In this document: positions 1 to 6,827 of the stretch, piece by piece
Numbering within the stretch: position 1 is the first letter of the stretch
How the letters are laid out: each line of letters begins with the position of its first letter
NCBI GenBank assembly: GCA_020697025.1
Contig: JAJFBO010000086.1
Location: forward strand, 1-6,886
Reading direction: 5' to 3'
Source of the DNA: Burkholderiales bacterium
GTDB taxonomy: Bacteria > Pseudomonadota > Gammaproteobacteria > Burkholderiales > UBA11063
Length of the DNA stretch: 6,886 nt
Notes under the pieces: generated by a model
Database searches by the model: none
What the model was told of the DNA's origin: nothing
Seen by the model: the letters and a program-made list of their open reading frames with translations, nothing else
Made by a program: the position numbers and the translations under genes

Positions 1-322
1 GAATTATAAAATAAGTTACTTGCCGCAGCCAATAAAATGGTGATAACCCAGAAGACAACCATATAGCAAATTCCTGATCTTTACAATAACGATTTATCGT
101 CATAACTACCGTTAAAAAGCAGGCGATTGTTAAAATCATAGGGAAACTGGCAATCGTACCATAAATCATTAATGTAACTAAGGTAACTGTAGGAATGCTT
201 CCCGAAGCTGCCTGATTTAAGAGCTTGAATAATTCGGTAATTGGTAAAATAGCTACTAATATAATAAATATTTTACTGGCATTACTTACTAGTTCACGAT
301 AAAAGATTTTTTTTACTAACAT
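1..322 (-). CDS. lptF: LPS export ABC transporter permease LptF (5' part, runs off window)
   Basis: LptF is an inner-membrane permease subunit. With LptG and the ATPase LptB it extracts lipopolysaccharide from the inner membrane and feeds it to the LptC-A-D bridge. Reading the minus strand from the ATG at 322-320 gives 107 codons with no stop; the 3' end lies beyond base 1. The protein starts MLVKKIFYRELVSNASK, then a first membrane helix (about residues 18-33), a LLNQAASGSIP loop, a second hydrophobic stretch (about 47-75), and a segment with DQEFAIWLSSGLSPFYW. This order (R-E-L near the start, LxQAASG, then a polar [DS]-E-x-x-x-W-x-x-S-G-L coupling segment) matches LptF, most closely the betaproteobacterial form as I recall it. 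Head-to-head placement with pepA is common in proteobacteria and supports the call. A weak AAGACGA lies just upstream of the ATG. lptG would be expected next, outside the window. Confidence 0.88.
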   Translation of the reverse strand, partial: MLVKKIFYRELVSNASKIFIILVAILPITELFKLLNQAASGSIPTVTLVTLMIYGTIASFPMILTIACFLTVVMTINRYCKDQEFAIWLSSGLSPFYWLRQVTYFII

Positions 323-423
323 ATACCATCGTCTTTAAGTTCGTTATTTTTGCACGTTAATTAAATAATTACGTTAAAATAACGTTTAATTATAGATTTT
401 AGCATGTTTACAGGAATATAGTC
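323..423. promoter_or_regulatory. Divergent lptF/pepA promoter region with CGTTA motifs
   Basis: This 101-bp gap must hold the start signals for both divergent genes. On the minus strand a perfect TATAAT lies at 394-389 (ATTATA on plus) and could be the -10 of lptF, but no good -35 stands at the right distance. On the plus strand TAAAAT (375-380) and TATAGA (391-396) are possible pepA -10 boxes, also without a clear -35. CGTTA occurs three times on the plus strand (342-346, 355-359, 372-376) and once inverted (380-384). The last two form a perfect palindrome, ACGTTA-AAA-TAACGT, at 371-385, a plausible operator. The pepA ribosome binding site AGGAA is at 412-416, 7 nt before its ATG. That control elements are present is inferred from position; the exact boxes are uncertain. 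Confidence 0.45.
371..385. repeat. Perfect palindrome ACGTTA-N3-TAACGT
   Basis: Two 6-nt arms separated by AAA, centred in the lptF/pepA gap and overlapping the likely promoters of both genes. Another ACGTTA half-site is at 354-359. The size and symmetry fit a dimeric regulator's half-sites, but in such AT-rich DNA short palindromes also arise by chance. No regulator can be named. Confidence 0.4.
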
Positions 424-1764
424 ATGAAACTAAAAACCAGTCAAAATAATATTGAGTTATTAAATAACAGCAGCACTCAAACAAATATACAAATCATTTT
501 TAGTTTTAATACTACACTACTGCCAAATGCAAAAAAATATATTGGCAAAATAAAACCGCATAAATATGATGATTTAACAACTCCAGGAAGTAGTGTAAGA
601 ATAGATGACGGCCAAATTATTCTTTTAAGCCTTGGCGAGATAAACCAATTTAACCTGGTAAACTATAAAAAAACCTTGAATGCTATTGCCCAAATTATTA
701 AGAACAATTCAAAAATAGACTCAATTAGTCTTATTACTGAAGATAGTCTAAGTGCAAACTTAAATCTAACTGATGATGAATTTACTCAAACCAGTCTTTT
801 TTATTTATTAAACGGTCTATATTCCTATGAAGAACTAAAAACCAGCCCAAAAAAACTTAGCCTGAAAACAATAAATATTATTACCCGGACTTTGCAAAAA
901 GCTGCACTGCAAAATGCTATATATATGGCAGAAGGCATATTTTTAATTAAAGATTTGGCTCATGGACCAGCAAATATTGTTACACCAACTTATTTGGCTA
1001 AAACTGCGAAACACTTAGAAAAAATTGGTAAAACTGTTAAAGTTGAAATCCTGGATAAAAAAGATATTAAAAAGCTAAAAATGAATGCTTTTTTAGCTGT
1101 TGCCCAGGGTGCTGATTCAGAACCAAAATTTATCAAGATGGAATATTTTGGTGCTGCAAAAAATAAACAACCTATAGTTTTGATTGGTAAAGGCATTACT
1201 TTTGATTCAGGCGGCATATCTTTAAAACCTGGAGCAAAAATGGATGCAATGAAATATGATATGTGTGGTGCAGCCACTGTAATTGGTATATTTAAGACGG
1301 TTGCTAATCTTAACTTACCAATTAATTTAGTATGTTTAGTGCCTAGTTGTGAAAATATGCCTTCAGGTCGTGCAGTAAAACCTGAAAAATATAAACCAGA
1401 ACTAGTTATTGATATAGCAACGCTAACAGGTGCATGTATTGTAGCTCTAGGTTCTGCTGTAAGCGGACTATATAGTAATGATGATACTTTGGCCACAGAA
1501 TTGATTAAGTCAGGCTTAGACGTAGATGATAAAGTATGGCGTATGCCCTTATTTAAAGAATACCATGATATGCTAAAAGGCACAGTAGCTGATTTGAGTA
1601 ATATCAGCTGGAGCGGCGAAGCAGGGAGTGTACTTGCTGCTTGCTTTTTAGAACAGTTTACTGATTATAAATGGGCGCACCTGGATATTGCCGGAACCGC
1701 CATGAGCGGCACGGGACGCCCGTTTTATATGCTAATGGACTTTTTATGCCATTTTAAAGTATAA
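424..1764 (+). CDS. pepA: Leucyl aminopeptidase (M17) lacking the NTDAEGRL active-site segment
   Basis: PepA-family enzymes are cytosolic hexameric two-metal aminopeptidases that release N-terminal residues from peptides; E. coli PepA also binds DNA in Xer recombination and carAB control. The ATG at 424 has AGGAA 7 nt upstream. Residues 1-165 form the variable N-domain; the catalytic domain follows, with DLAHGPANIVTPTYLA (177-192), GKGITFDSGGISLKP (255-269) and MKYDMCGAATV (276-286). These supply the expected ligands and lysines K256, D261, K268 and D279. After ENMPSGRAVKP (310-320) the protein jumps straight to EKYKPELVIDIATLTGAC (321-338). Family members carry about 32 more residues between these blocks, including NTDAEGRL with two acidic metal ligands and the catalytic Arg (D352, E354 and R356 in E. 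coli numbering). The frame stays open and the C-terminal WAHLDIAGTA and TGRP motifs remain, with a shortened loop between them. At 446 aa it is shorter than the usual 480-505. Family assignment is firm; peptidase activity is doubtful. Confidence 0.93.
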   Translation: MKLKTSQNNIELLNNSSTQTNIQIIFSFNTTLLPNAKKYIGKIKPHKYDDLTTPGSSVRIDDGQIILLSLGEINQFNLVNYKKTLNAIAQIIKNNSKIDSISLITEDSLSANLNLTDDEFTQTSLFYLLNGLYSYEELKTSPKKLSLKTINIITRTLQKAALQNAIYMAEGIFLIKDLAHGPANIVTPTYLAKTAKHLEKIGKTVKVEILDKKDIKKLKMNAFLAVAQGADSEPKFIKMEYFGAAKNKQPIVLIGKGITFDSGGISLKPGAKMDAMKYDMCGAATVIGIFKTVANLNLPINLVCLVPSCENMPSGRAVKPEKYKPELVIDIATLTGACIVALGSAVSGLYSNDDTLATELIKSGLDVDDKVWRMPLFKEYHDMLKGTVADLSNISWSGEAGSVLAACFLEQFTDYKWAHLDIAGTAMSGTGRPFYMLMDFLCHFKV

Positions 1765-1920
1765 TTAAAAATCAATTGTCTACAATGTAAATTGTGAGAT
1801 AAAATTATGCTAAATGATAATTTTTATTTATGCGCATTTTTGTACCTCAATTAATTTCATTAAATGAAAATAATTCACATATAAATATTAAAAATGCAGT
1901 TTTCATTTAATTTTAATTAA
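1765..1920. other. Convergent intergenic gap with AT-only inverted repeats
   Basis: The 156 bp between the converging pepA and the minus-strand gene at 1921-2286 carry no credible ORF. Three inverted repeats can be seen: AAAATTAT (1801-1808) with ATAATTTT (1817-1824); AATTA-A-TTTCAT (1849-1860) with ATGAAA-A-TAATT (1864-1875), loop TAA; and a wider pair, ATTAAATGAAAA (1859-1870) with TTTTCATTTAAT (1900-1911). The last two are mutually exclusive folds. The position suggests transcription ends here from both sides, but the stems contain almost no GC, so a classical intrinsic terminator is not demonstrated. Confidence 0.35.
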
Positions 1921-2286
1921 TTATTCAAAAAATAAGATGCATGCTACTTTACGGTCTTCGCTGATTAAAAAATTATATGTCCGGCAAAGCGCCGGAATTG
2001 GCATTATTTCAAAACCTATGCCTAAACCGTTAATCTTTTCTAACAATTTAAAATCCGGATATATCACGCTGTTTCCAGTCCCAAAAATTATCAAATCTGG
2101 CTTATTATTGATGACTTTTGCTATATCCTCTAATGTAATATTTTTTATACTATCAATTTCAAATTCTGAAATTTCATCATTAAAAATCAAAATATTTTTT
2201 TTATATTCTGCCCCCTGTATCGTAACCGATGAGGACGAATAATTGGTAAATTGCCCTTGTGTTACAAGATTAAGATCCATATCCAT
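1921..2286 (-). CDS. Mth938-like (DUF498/DUF598) domain protein
   Basis: A 121-aa cytosolic protein of the Mth938/Xcc1710-like family, whose eukaryotic relatives include the complex I assembly factor NDUFAF3. The bacterial role is not established. The family pattern is clear: an N-terminal strand region with a short YxxxxVTIQG turn (16-25), then PDLIIFGTG (63-71), then GIGFEIMPIPALCRTYN (89-105) with the characteristic C-R-T-Y-N, and a last strand RKVACILFFE. Length fits the family (about 115-130 aa), so it appears intact. The first ATG of MDMDL is preferred because TAGGAGAG (2302-2295) lies 8 nt upstream. It converges on pepA and has its own likely promoter at 2344-2315. It shares a strand with the exported-protein gene upstream (129-nt gap) but is probably transcribed mainly on its own. 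Confidence 0.85.
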   Translation of the reverse strand: MDMDLNLVTQGQFTNYSSSSVTIQGAEYKKNILIFNDEISEFEIDSIKNITLEDIAKVINNKPDLIIFGTGNSVIYPDFKLLEKINGLGIGFEIMPIPALCRTYNFLISEDRKVACILFFE

Positions 2287-2314
2287 TTAATAAACTCTCC
2301 TACATTTTGCCAAA

Positions 2315-2344
2315 ACTATATAATATAGCTGCTACTATTGTCAA
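2315..2344 (-). promoter_or_regulatory. Sigma-70-like promoter of the DUF498 gene
   Basis: On the minus strand a consensus TTGACA (2344-2339) is followed after 18 nt by TATAGT (2320-2315), one mismatch from TATAAT; TATATA at 16-nt spacing (2322-2317) is an alternative -10. Transcription would begin near 2308, giving a leader of about 20 nt that contains the strong TAGGAGAG ribosome binding site. It is the best promoter match I found in the window. Confidence 0.6.
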
Positions 2345-2415
2345 ATTTCTTATAGCTAATGTGTTATCTAATATATTTGGGTAAATTATAAGAATATTGA
2401 TTCCCGATAAATTTA

Positions 2416-3249
2416 CTAATTTTTATGTCCTTCAGCGGGATTTTTCACGGTGGGCCCGGTTTTAATAGGTTTTAGCTCTATTCCCTCTTCCTCGCCATTC
2501 ATCTTCCCTTCTTCAGGTTTTAATTCACCGCAAAGTACCTCTTTTCCAGTAAGTTCTATAGTTTCCGTACTCTTTTCATTGCTCTTTACTCTGGTTAAAT
2601 ACATATACCAATTTTCGCTTTTATCGTTTGCTTTGTGTTTAAATTGTTTTTTATCAAATTCTTGAGCGTCATACTTAATAGCGGTAGAATTATTCCGTGT
2701 AATGTCTTCTTTAGCTATAGGAAACGTAGACGCTATAATCTGAATATCGTAGCCAACAGTAATATAATGTTCAAGTCTATTTCCAAAATGTAGGCTATTA
2801 GGAAGAGCCGCCACTATATTAATTTTAGTCCCACCTAATACCCTGGAATTATTTTCACTGTATTCTTTCTTATATGTATAAAGGTTTTTAACTTTATGAT
2901 CCCATGTATAATCGTTTATTCTAAAAGTAAAAACCTTTGCATATTCTCCTAGAACGTTTGGTTGATAAAATCGAACTCCTGATTCTAATGGAACAAATAT
3001 ATCTTTGATCACCCATGTAATTTTACAGTTATATCCCTCACATATATTAGTAGGTGGTTGATTATAATAAATTGGAACCTCAGCAAGCTCATAGCCCACG
3101 ATTGCGGCTAAAATTTTTTTGCCTTTATCGTTATCTGGCAATTTAAACTTACACTGCCAAATTTTATCTTGCGCATGGACCATGTCCATACTAAAAAATA
3201 ATAAAATAAATATAGAAAATAGAAACCGAATTGATAAATTATTTTTCAC
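2416..3249 (-). CDS. Exported protein of unknown function
   Basis: I do not recognise the family. Starting at the GTG (3249-3247) gives 277 aa. That start is preferred because AGGAAG (3263-3258) lies 8 nt upstream; the TTG two codons earlier (3255) would leave only 2 nt. The N-terminus is a typical Sec signal peptide: basic KNNLSIR, a hydrophobic core of about 14 residues (FLFSIFILLFF), then MDMVHA|QDKI with probable signal peptidase I cleavage after A26. There is no lipobox cysteine at the cleavage site, so the mature protein is likely periplasmic or secreted. It has four cysteines (33, 70, 75, 240), an even number compatible with disulfides; two are in a C-x4-C pair (ICEGYNCKI). Aromatic and beta-prone segments dominate residues 30-220, while the last 35-40 residues are charged, rich in E, K, G and P, and probably disordered. 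There are no further membrane helices. Neighbours give no functional hint. Confidence 0.72.
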   Translation of the reverse strand: MKNNLSIRFLFSIFILLFFSMDMVHAQDKIWQCKFKLPDNDKGKKILAAIVGYELAEVPIYYNQPPTNICEGYNCKITWVIKDIFVPLESGVRFYQPNVLGEYAKVFTFRINDYTWDHKVKNLYTYKKEYSENNSRVLGGTKINIVAALPNSLHFGNRLEHYITVGYDIQIIASTFPIAKEDITRNNSTAIKYDAQEFDKKQFKHKANDKSENWYMYLTRVKSNEKSTETIELTGKEVLCGELKPEEGKMNGEEEGIELKPIKTGPTVKNPAEGHKN

Positions 3250-3442
3250 TTTCAAAACTTCCTGTTAAGCGTATAATTAATAACTATATTCTAACATAGA
3301 GGCCAATAAGGCGTAACATAATTTTAAAACGTATGAATCGGAAATATAATATAAATCACATCTGATTCATATTTTAATATATAGCTATTGGTTTTCAGGT
3401 AAAATATAAGGCTTTAAATAGTTTATAAGGATAAAGTTTATT
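3250..3442. promoter_or_regulatory. Divergent gap upstream of fumC and the exported-protein gene
   Basis: About 190 bp separate two divergent genes, so promoters for both should lie here. Towards fumC I see TAAAAT (3400-3405) and TATAAG (3405-3410) as possible -10 boxes, and TTGGTT (3388-3393) as a weak -35-like box whose spacing fits neither well. The fumC ribosome binding site AAGGA (3427-3431) is 11 nt before its ATG. Towards the exported-protein gene, TATAGT is present on the minus strand without a convincing -35. An imperfect hairpin at 3332-3371 sits in the middle. Confidence 0.35.
3332..3371. repeat. Imperfect inverted repeat upstream of fumC
   Basis: The arms TATGAATCGGA (3332-3342) and TCTGATTCATA (3361-3371) pair at 10 of 11 positions, with a G-T wobble at the other, around an 18-nt AT-rich loop. 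It lies about 70 bp upstream of the fumC ATG. It could be an operator, a leader hairpin, or the remains of a terminator; there is no uniform T-run on either side. Confidence 0.4.
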
Positions 3443-4828
3443 ATGACAGTACGGATTGAACACGATACATTTGGTGATATAGAAGTTCCTGCTAACCGTT
3501 TTTGGGGCGCACAGACTGAACGCTCTTTGGAGAACTTTAAAATCTCGACAGAAAAAATGCCGCCTGAATTAATTAAAGCTATGGCAATTGTTAAACTGTC
3601 TTCAGCAACAGTTAACAACGAACTTGGGTTACTTGAAGATAAAAAAGCAAAGGCGATAATTAGTGTTGCAGGTGAAATTGCTAATGGCAACTATATGGAA
3701 GAATTTCCTTTAGCCGTGTGGCAAACAGGGTCAGGCACCCAAACTAATATGAATATAAATGAAGTTATTGCCAACTTAGCAAGTATAAATCTTGGTGGCG
3801 TTTGTGGTGATAACCGTTTAATTCACCCCAACGATGATGTAAATAAAAGCCAATCATCTAATGATACCTACCCTACCGCAATGAATATTGCTGCTTGCGT
3901 TGGAATAGTTAATTCATTAATTCCAGCAATCAAAAAATTGCGTCAAACACTGAGTGCTAAAGCAGAAAATTTTGATAATATAGTAAAAATTGGACGCACA
4001 CATTTACAAGATGCAACTCCTTTAACTCTTGGTCAGGAAATATCAGGCTGGGCAAAACAATTAGAACATGGCATTACACATATTGAAAATAGCTTAACAC
4101 ATATCTATGAACTAGCTCTCGGTGGTACAGCCGTTGGCACTGGATTAAACACCCACCCTAAATACGCTGTAATGGTTGCTGCTGAAATTGCTAAAATCAC
4201 TAAATTACCTTTTGTCACAGCACCCAATAAATTTGAAGCACTTGCCAGCCATGACGGACTGGTGCACGCTCATGGTGCATTAAAAACTTTAGCAGCAAGT
4301 CTTATGAAAATAGCTAATGATGTACGTTGGCTAGCTTCCGGCCCACGCTGTGGAATTGGTGAAATTAGTATACCGGAAAATGAACCAGGCAGCTCAATTA
4401 TGCCAGGGAAAGTCAATCCTACCCAATGTGAAGCCTTAACTATGCTTTGCGCCCAGGTAATGGGCAATGATGTGGCAATCAATATTGGCGGCGCAAACGG
4501 TAATTTTGAGCTAAATGTTTTTAAACCTTTAATTATTCATAATTTCCTGCAAAGCATTCGCCTGCTTAGCGATGGAATTATAAGTTTCGAATTACATTGC
4601 GCACAGGGTATCAAGCCAAACCGGGAAAGAATCAAAAATTTACTTGATGAATCGTTAATGCTAGTTACTGCATTAAATACACATATTGGCTATGATAAAG
4701 CAGCTGCAATTGCTAAAAAAGCTCATAAAGAAGGCTTGACGCTGCGCGCTTCTGCTTTGAGCCTTGGTTATGTTAATGAAACCGAGTTTGATGAATGGGT
4801 AAAACCCGAATTAATGTTGGGACGCTAA
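3443..4828 (+). CDS. fumC: Class II fumarate hydratase
   Basis: A cytosolic, iron-independent homotetrameric fumarase that interconverts fumarate and L-malate in the TCA cycle. The 461-aa product aligns with FumC over its whole length (about 460-467 aa). Visible blocks are [15 protein letters not shown] (21-35), [12 protein letters not shown] (93-104), [14 protein letters not shown] (128-141), [18 protein letters not shown] (182-199) with catalytic His187, and the superfamily signature [10 protein letters not shown] (316-325) with the catalytic serine loop. The C-terminal block [20 protein letters not shown] is also present. All expected active-site residues are there, so it should be active. 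The ATG at 3443 has AAGGA 11 nt upstream. It is the first gene of the plus-strand run, and its TAA ends 1 nt before the purD ATG. Having FumC rather than relying only on an Fe-S class I fumarase gives oxygen-resistant activity, but whether others exist cannot be seen here. Confidence 0.97.
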   Translation: MTVRIEHDTFGDIEVPANRFWGAQTERSLENFKISTEKMPPELIKAMAIVKLSSATVNNELGLLEDKKAKAIISVAGEIANGNYMEEFPLAVWQTGSGTQTNMNINEVIANLASINLGGVCGDNRLIHPNDDVNKSQSSNDTYPTAMNIAACVGIVNSLIPAIKKLRQTLSAKAENFDNIVKIGRTHLQDATPLTLGQEISGWAKQLEHGITHIENSLTHIYELALGGTAVGTGLNTHPKYAVMVAAEIAKITKLPFVTAPNKFEALASHDGLVHAHGALKTLAASLMKIANDVRWLASGPRCGIGEISIPENEPGSSIMPGKVNPTQCEALTMLCAQVMGNDVAINIGGANGNFELNVFKPLIIHNFLQSIRLLSDGIISFELHCAQGIKPNRERIKNLLDESLMLVTALNTHIGYDKAAAIAKKAHKEGLTLRASALSLGYVNETEFDEWVKPELMLGR

Positions 4829-4829
4829 A

Positions 4830-6116
4830 ATGAACACAAACATTTTAGTAATCGGGAGTGGCGGACGTGAACATGCATTGGCCTGGAAACTAGCTAAATC
4901 AGCCAAGGTTGATCATGTGTACGTCGCTCCTGGCAATAGTGGAACTGCATTAGAGCATAAAGTTTCTAATATAGAGCTAACCGATATTACACAGCTTATA
5001 CAATTTGCTAGAGAAAAACAAATTTTATTCACTTTAGTGGGCCCTGAGGCGCCGCTAGCTGAAGGCATAGTTGATCAATTTAGAAATAGTGGCTTAAAAA
5101 TATGGGGCCCTACTAAATTTTGTGCACAACTAGAAAGCTCCAAAGTATTTGCTAAAGAATTTATGCTAGAACATAACATACCTACTGCAAAATATTCTGT
5201 TTTTGATAACGAGCCACAAGCACTTGACTATCTGGGTTTACAAACGCTGCCTATAGTTATTAAAGCTGATGGATTAGCTGCGGGTAAAGGCGTGCTTGTT
5301 GCACAAACTATAATTGAGGCTACAGATTTTATTAAGGATATTTTTGGCCAGAATAAGTTTGGCAATGCTGGCAGTCGTGTAGTTATTGAAGAGTTTCTAG
5401 ATGGTATTGAAGCTAGTTTTATTGTCATGATAGATGAAAATGGCAATATACTGCCTATGGCTAGTTCCCAAGATCATAAACGCCTGCTTGATGATGATAA
5501 AGGTCCAAATACCGGGGGTATGGGAGCTTACTCCCCGGCGCCAATTGTCACTGACCAAATTCACCAGAAGGTAATTGACCATGTAATTCGGCCGGTAATA
5601 GATGGTATGCGTAATAAAGGACACGCTTATAGTGGTTTTTTGTATGCCGGATTAATGATTGATAAAAATAATCAAATTAAAACCCTTGAGTTTAACTGCC
5701 GCTTTGGCGACCCGGAAACTCAACCTATTATGAGCCGTTTAGAAAATGATTTGTTTGATCTTATTGAAAATGGTATAAATGGACAATTAGATAAGATAAA
5801 TGCTAAATGGGTAGATGAATTTGCTATTGGGGTAGTGTTAGCTGCGGAAGGATATCCTGATGCACCGCGTAAAAATGATATAATCCTTGGCTTGGATATG
5901 ATAAAAAACATGCCGGATATTCATGTGTTTCATGCGGGAGCTAAATTAGATAATAAACAGGTTTATACTGCCAGCGGGCGGGTATTATGCGTAATTGGTA
6001 TGGATAAAGATTTACAAATAGCCCAAAAAAAAGTATATGCTGCAATTAAACTCATTACCTTTAAAGGCATGCAGTATCGTACAGATATAGCTAATACTGC
6101 CAAAATATATATTTGA
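4830..6116 (+). CDS. purD: Phosphoribosylamine-glycine ligase (GAR synthetase)
   Basis: PurD catalyses the second step of de novo purine synthesis: 5-phosphoribosylamine + glycine + ATP to glycinamide ribonucleotide. The 428-aa protein matches the usual monofunctional bacterial length (about 420-430). The N-domain has VIGSGGREHALAWKLA (7-22) and VGPEAPLAEG (70-79). The ATP-grasp domain has IKADGLAAGKGV (144-155), EEFLDGIEASF (187-197), SQDHKR (213-218) and GPNTGGMGAYSP (225-236). The GARS signature RFGDPETQP is at 291-299, and a C-terminal domain with FHAGAKL and SGRVLCV follows. No key block is missing. The ATG comes 1 nt after the fumC stop. The only Shine-Dalgarno-like sequence is GGGA at 4819-4822 inside the end of fumC, so translation is probably coupled to fumC. 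tolQ follows after 12 nt. Confidence 0.97.
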   Translation: MNTNILVIGSGGREHALAWKLAKSAKVDHVYVAPGNSGTALEHKVSNIELTDITQLIQFAREKQILFTLVGPEAPLAEGIVDQFRNSGLKIWGPTKFCAQLESSKVFAKEFMLEHNIPTAKYSVFDNEPQALDYLGLQTLPIVIKADGLAAGKGVLVAQTIIEATDFIKDIFGQNKFGNAGSRVVIEEFLDGIEASFIVMIDENGNILPMASSQDHKRLLDDDKGPNTGGMGAYSPAPIVTDQIHQKVIDHVIRPVIDGMRNKGHAYSGFLYAGLMIDKNNQIKTLEFNCRFGDPETQPIMSRLENDLFDLIENGINGQLDKINAKWVDEFAIGVVLAAEGYPDAPRKNDIILGLDMIKNMPDIHVFHAGAKLDNKQVYTASGRVLCVIGMDKDLQIAQKKVYAAIKLITFKGMQYRTDIANTAKIYI

Positions 6117-6128
6117 ATAGGAAAATTT

Positions 6129-6827
6129 ATGCAACAAGAAATTTCAATTTTACAATTAATTATGAATGCCAGTATTGTAGTACAAGCAATTATTGCACTT
6201 TTATTATTATTTTCTGTAGTTTCATGGGCTATAATATTTGGTAAATGGCTCTCACTGAGTCTGGCAAAAAATAAAACAAACAGTTTTTTACGCCAGTTTC
6301 ATAATTCAAACAGCATCTCAAACTTATATTCCTCATTAAGCGGTAAAGAAAATAAACTTTGTGTTGAAGATCTATTTTTTAATGGAATAAATGAGTATAA
6401 TAAACTAAGTAAACAAGGTATTACACAAAAAGATGTAGTGCTGGATAATATTGATAGATCACTTAGCGCCTCTATTGAATCTCAAATTGATAAATTTGAG
6501 CATAATTTATCAATACTAGCTACCTTTGGTTCAGTTAGCCCGTATATCGGCCTTCTTGGCACGGTATGGGGTATAATGCATGCATTTATCGGGCTTGGCG
6601 CTTCTGGCCAGGCTACATTAGCGACTGTTGCACCAGGTATTGCAGAAGCATTGGTTGCTACTGCCATCGGTCTTTTTGTGGCCATACCTGCTTATATTGC
6701 CTTTAACAAGTTTACAGCTGATATTAGCAGCTTAAATAATAAAATGAATAAATTTGGCGATGAGTTTTTAAACTTGATTAATCGCCGCTTAACCTCAACT
6801 GTTGCTTCCAATTCGGATAATATGTAA
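6129..6827 (+). CDS. tolQ: Tol-Pal system proton-channel subunit TolQ
   Basis: TolQ is an inner-membrane protein that, with TolR, uses the proton motive force to drive TolA in outer-membrane constriction during division. The 232-aa product has the family topology: a first helix at about 15-37, a cytoplasmic domain at about 40-125, then helices at about 127-152 and 166-194. The conserved core is SVSPYIGLLGTVWGIMHAF (135-153) and APGIAEALVATAIGLFVAIPA (168-188). Thr145 and Thr178, matching the pore threonines of E. coli TolQ, are both present. The MHAFIGLG stretch and length favour TolQ over the related ExbB or MotA. The ribosome binding site AGGAA (6119-6123) lies 5 nt before the ATG. It is unusual that tolR does not follow: the next gene is ubiG, starting inside the tolQ stop. 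The partner TolR/ExbD-type protein must be encoded elsewhere. Confidence 0.9.
   Translation: MQQEISILQLIMNASIVVQAIIALLLLFSVVSWAIIFGKWLSLSLAKNKTNSFLRQFHNSNSISNLYSSLSGKENKLCVEDLFFNGINEYNKLSKQGITQKDVVLDNIDRSLSASIESQIDKFEHNLSILATFGSVSPYIGLLGTVWGIMHAFIGLGASGQATLATVAPGIAEALVATAIGLFVAIPAYIAFNKFTADISSLNNKMNKFGDEFLNLINRRLTSTVASNSDNM

Noticed and set aside
1381..1390. Frameshift or programmed frameshift explaining the pepA gap
   Set aside because: The reading frame is the same on both sides and there are no spare bases between the VKP and EKY codons, so the segment is absent rather than shifted.
990..1583. Long open frame on the minus strand opposite pepA (197 codons)
   Set aside because: It lies wholly inside the conserved pepA coding sequence, lacks a recognisable family or ribosome binding site, and is the expected shadow of an AT-rich gene.
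1782..1795. Small palindrome ACAAT-GTAA-ATTGT just after pepA
   Set aside because: Only five AT-rich base pairs and no T-run; expected by chance.
1937..2242. Plus-strand open frame of 101 codons
   Set aside because: It is antisense to the DUF498 gene, which has clear family motifs, promoter and ribosome binding site.
2347..2394. Inverted repeat TTCTTATA / TATAAGAA downstream of the exported-protein gene
   Set aside because: 8-nt AT-rich arms around a 32-nt loop with no T-run; too weak to call a terminator.
3253..3255. TTG start for the exported protein
   Set aside because: AGGAAG would sit only 2 nt from the TTG; the GTG two codons later has an ideal 8-nt spacing.
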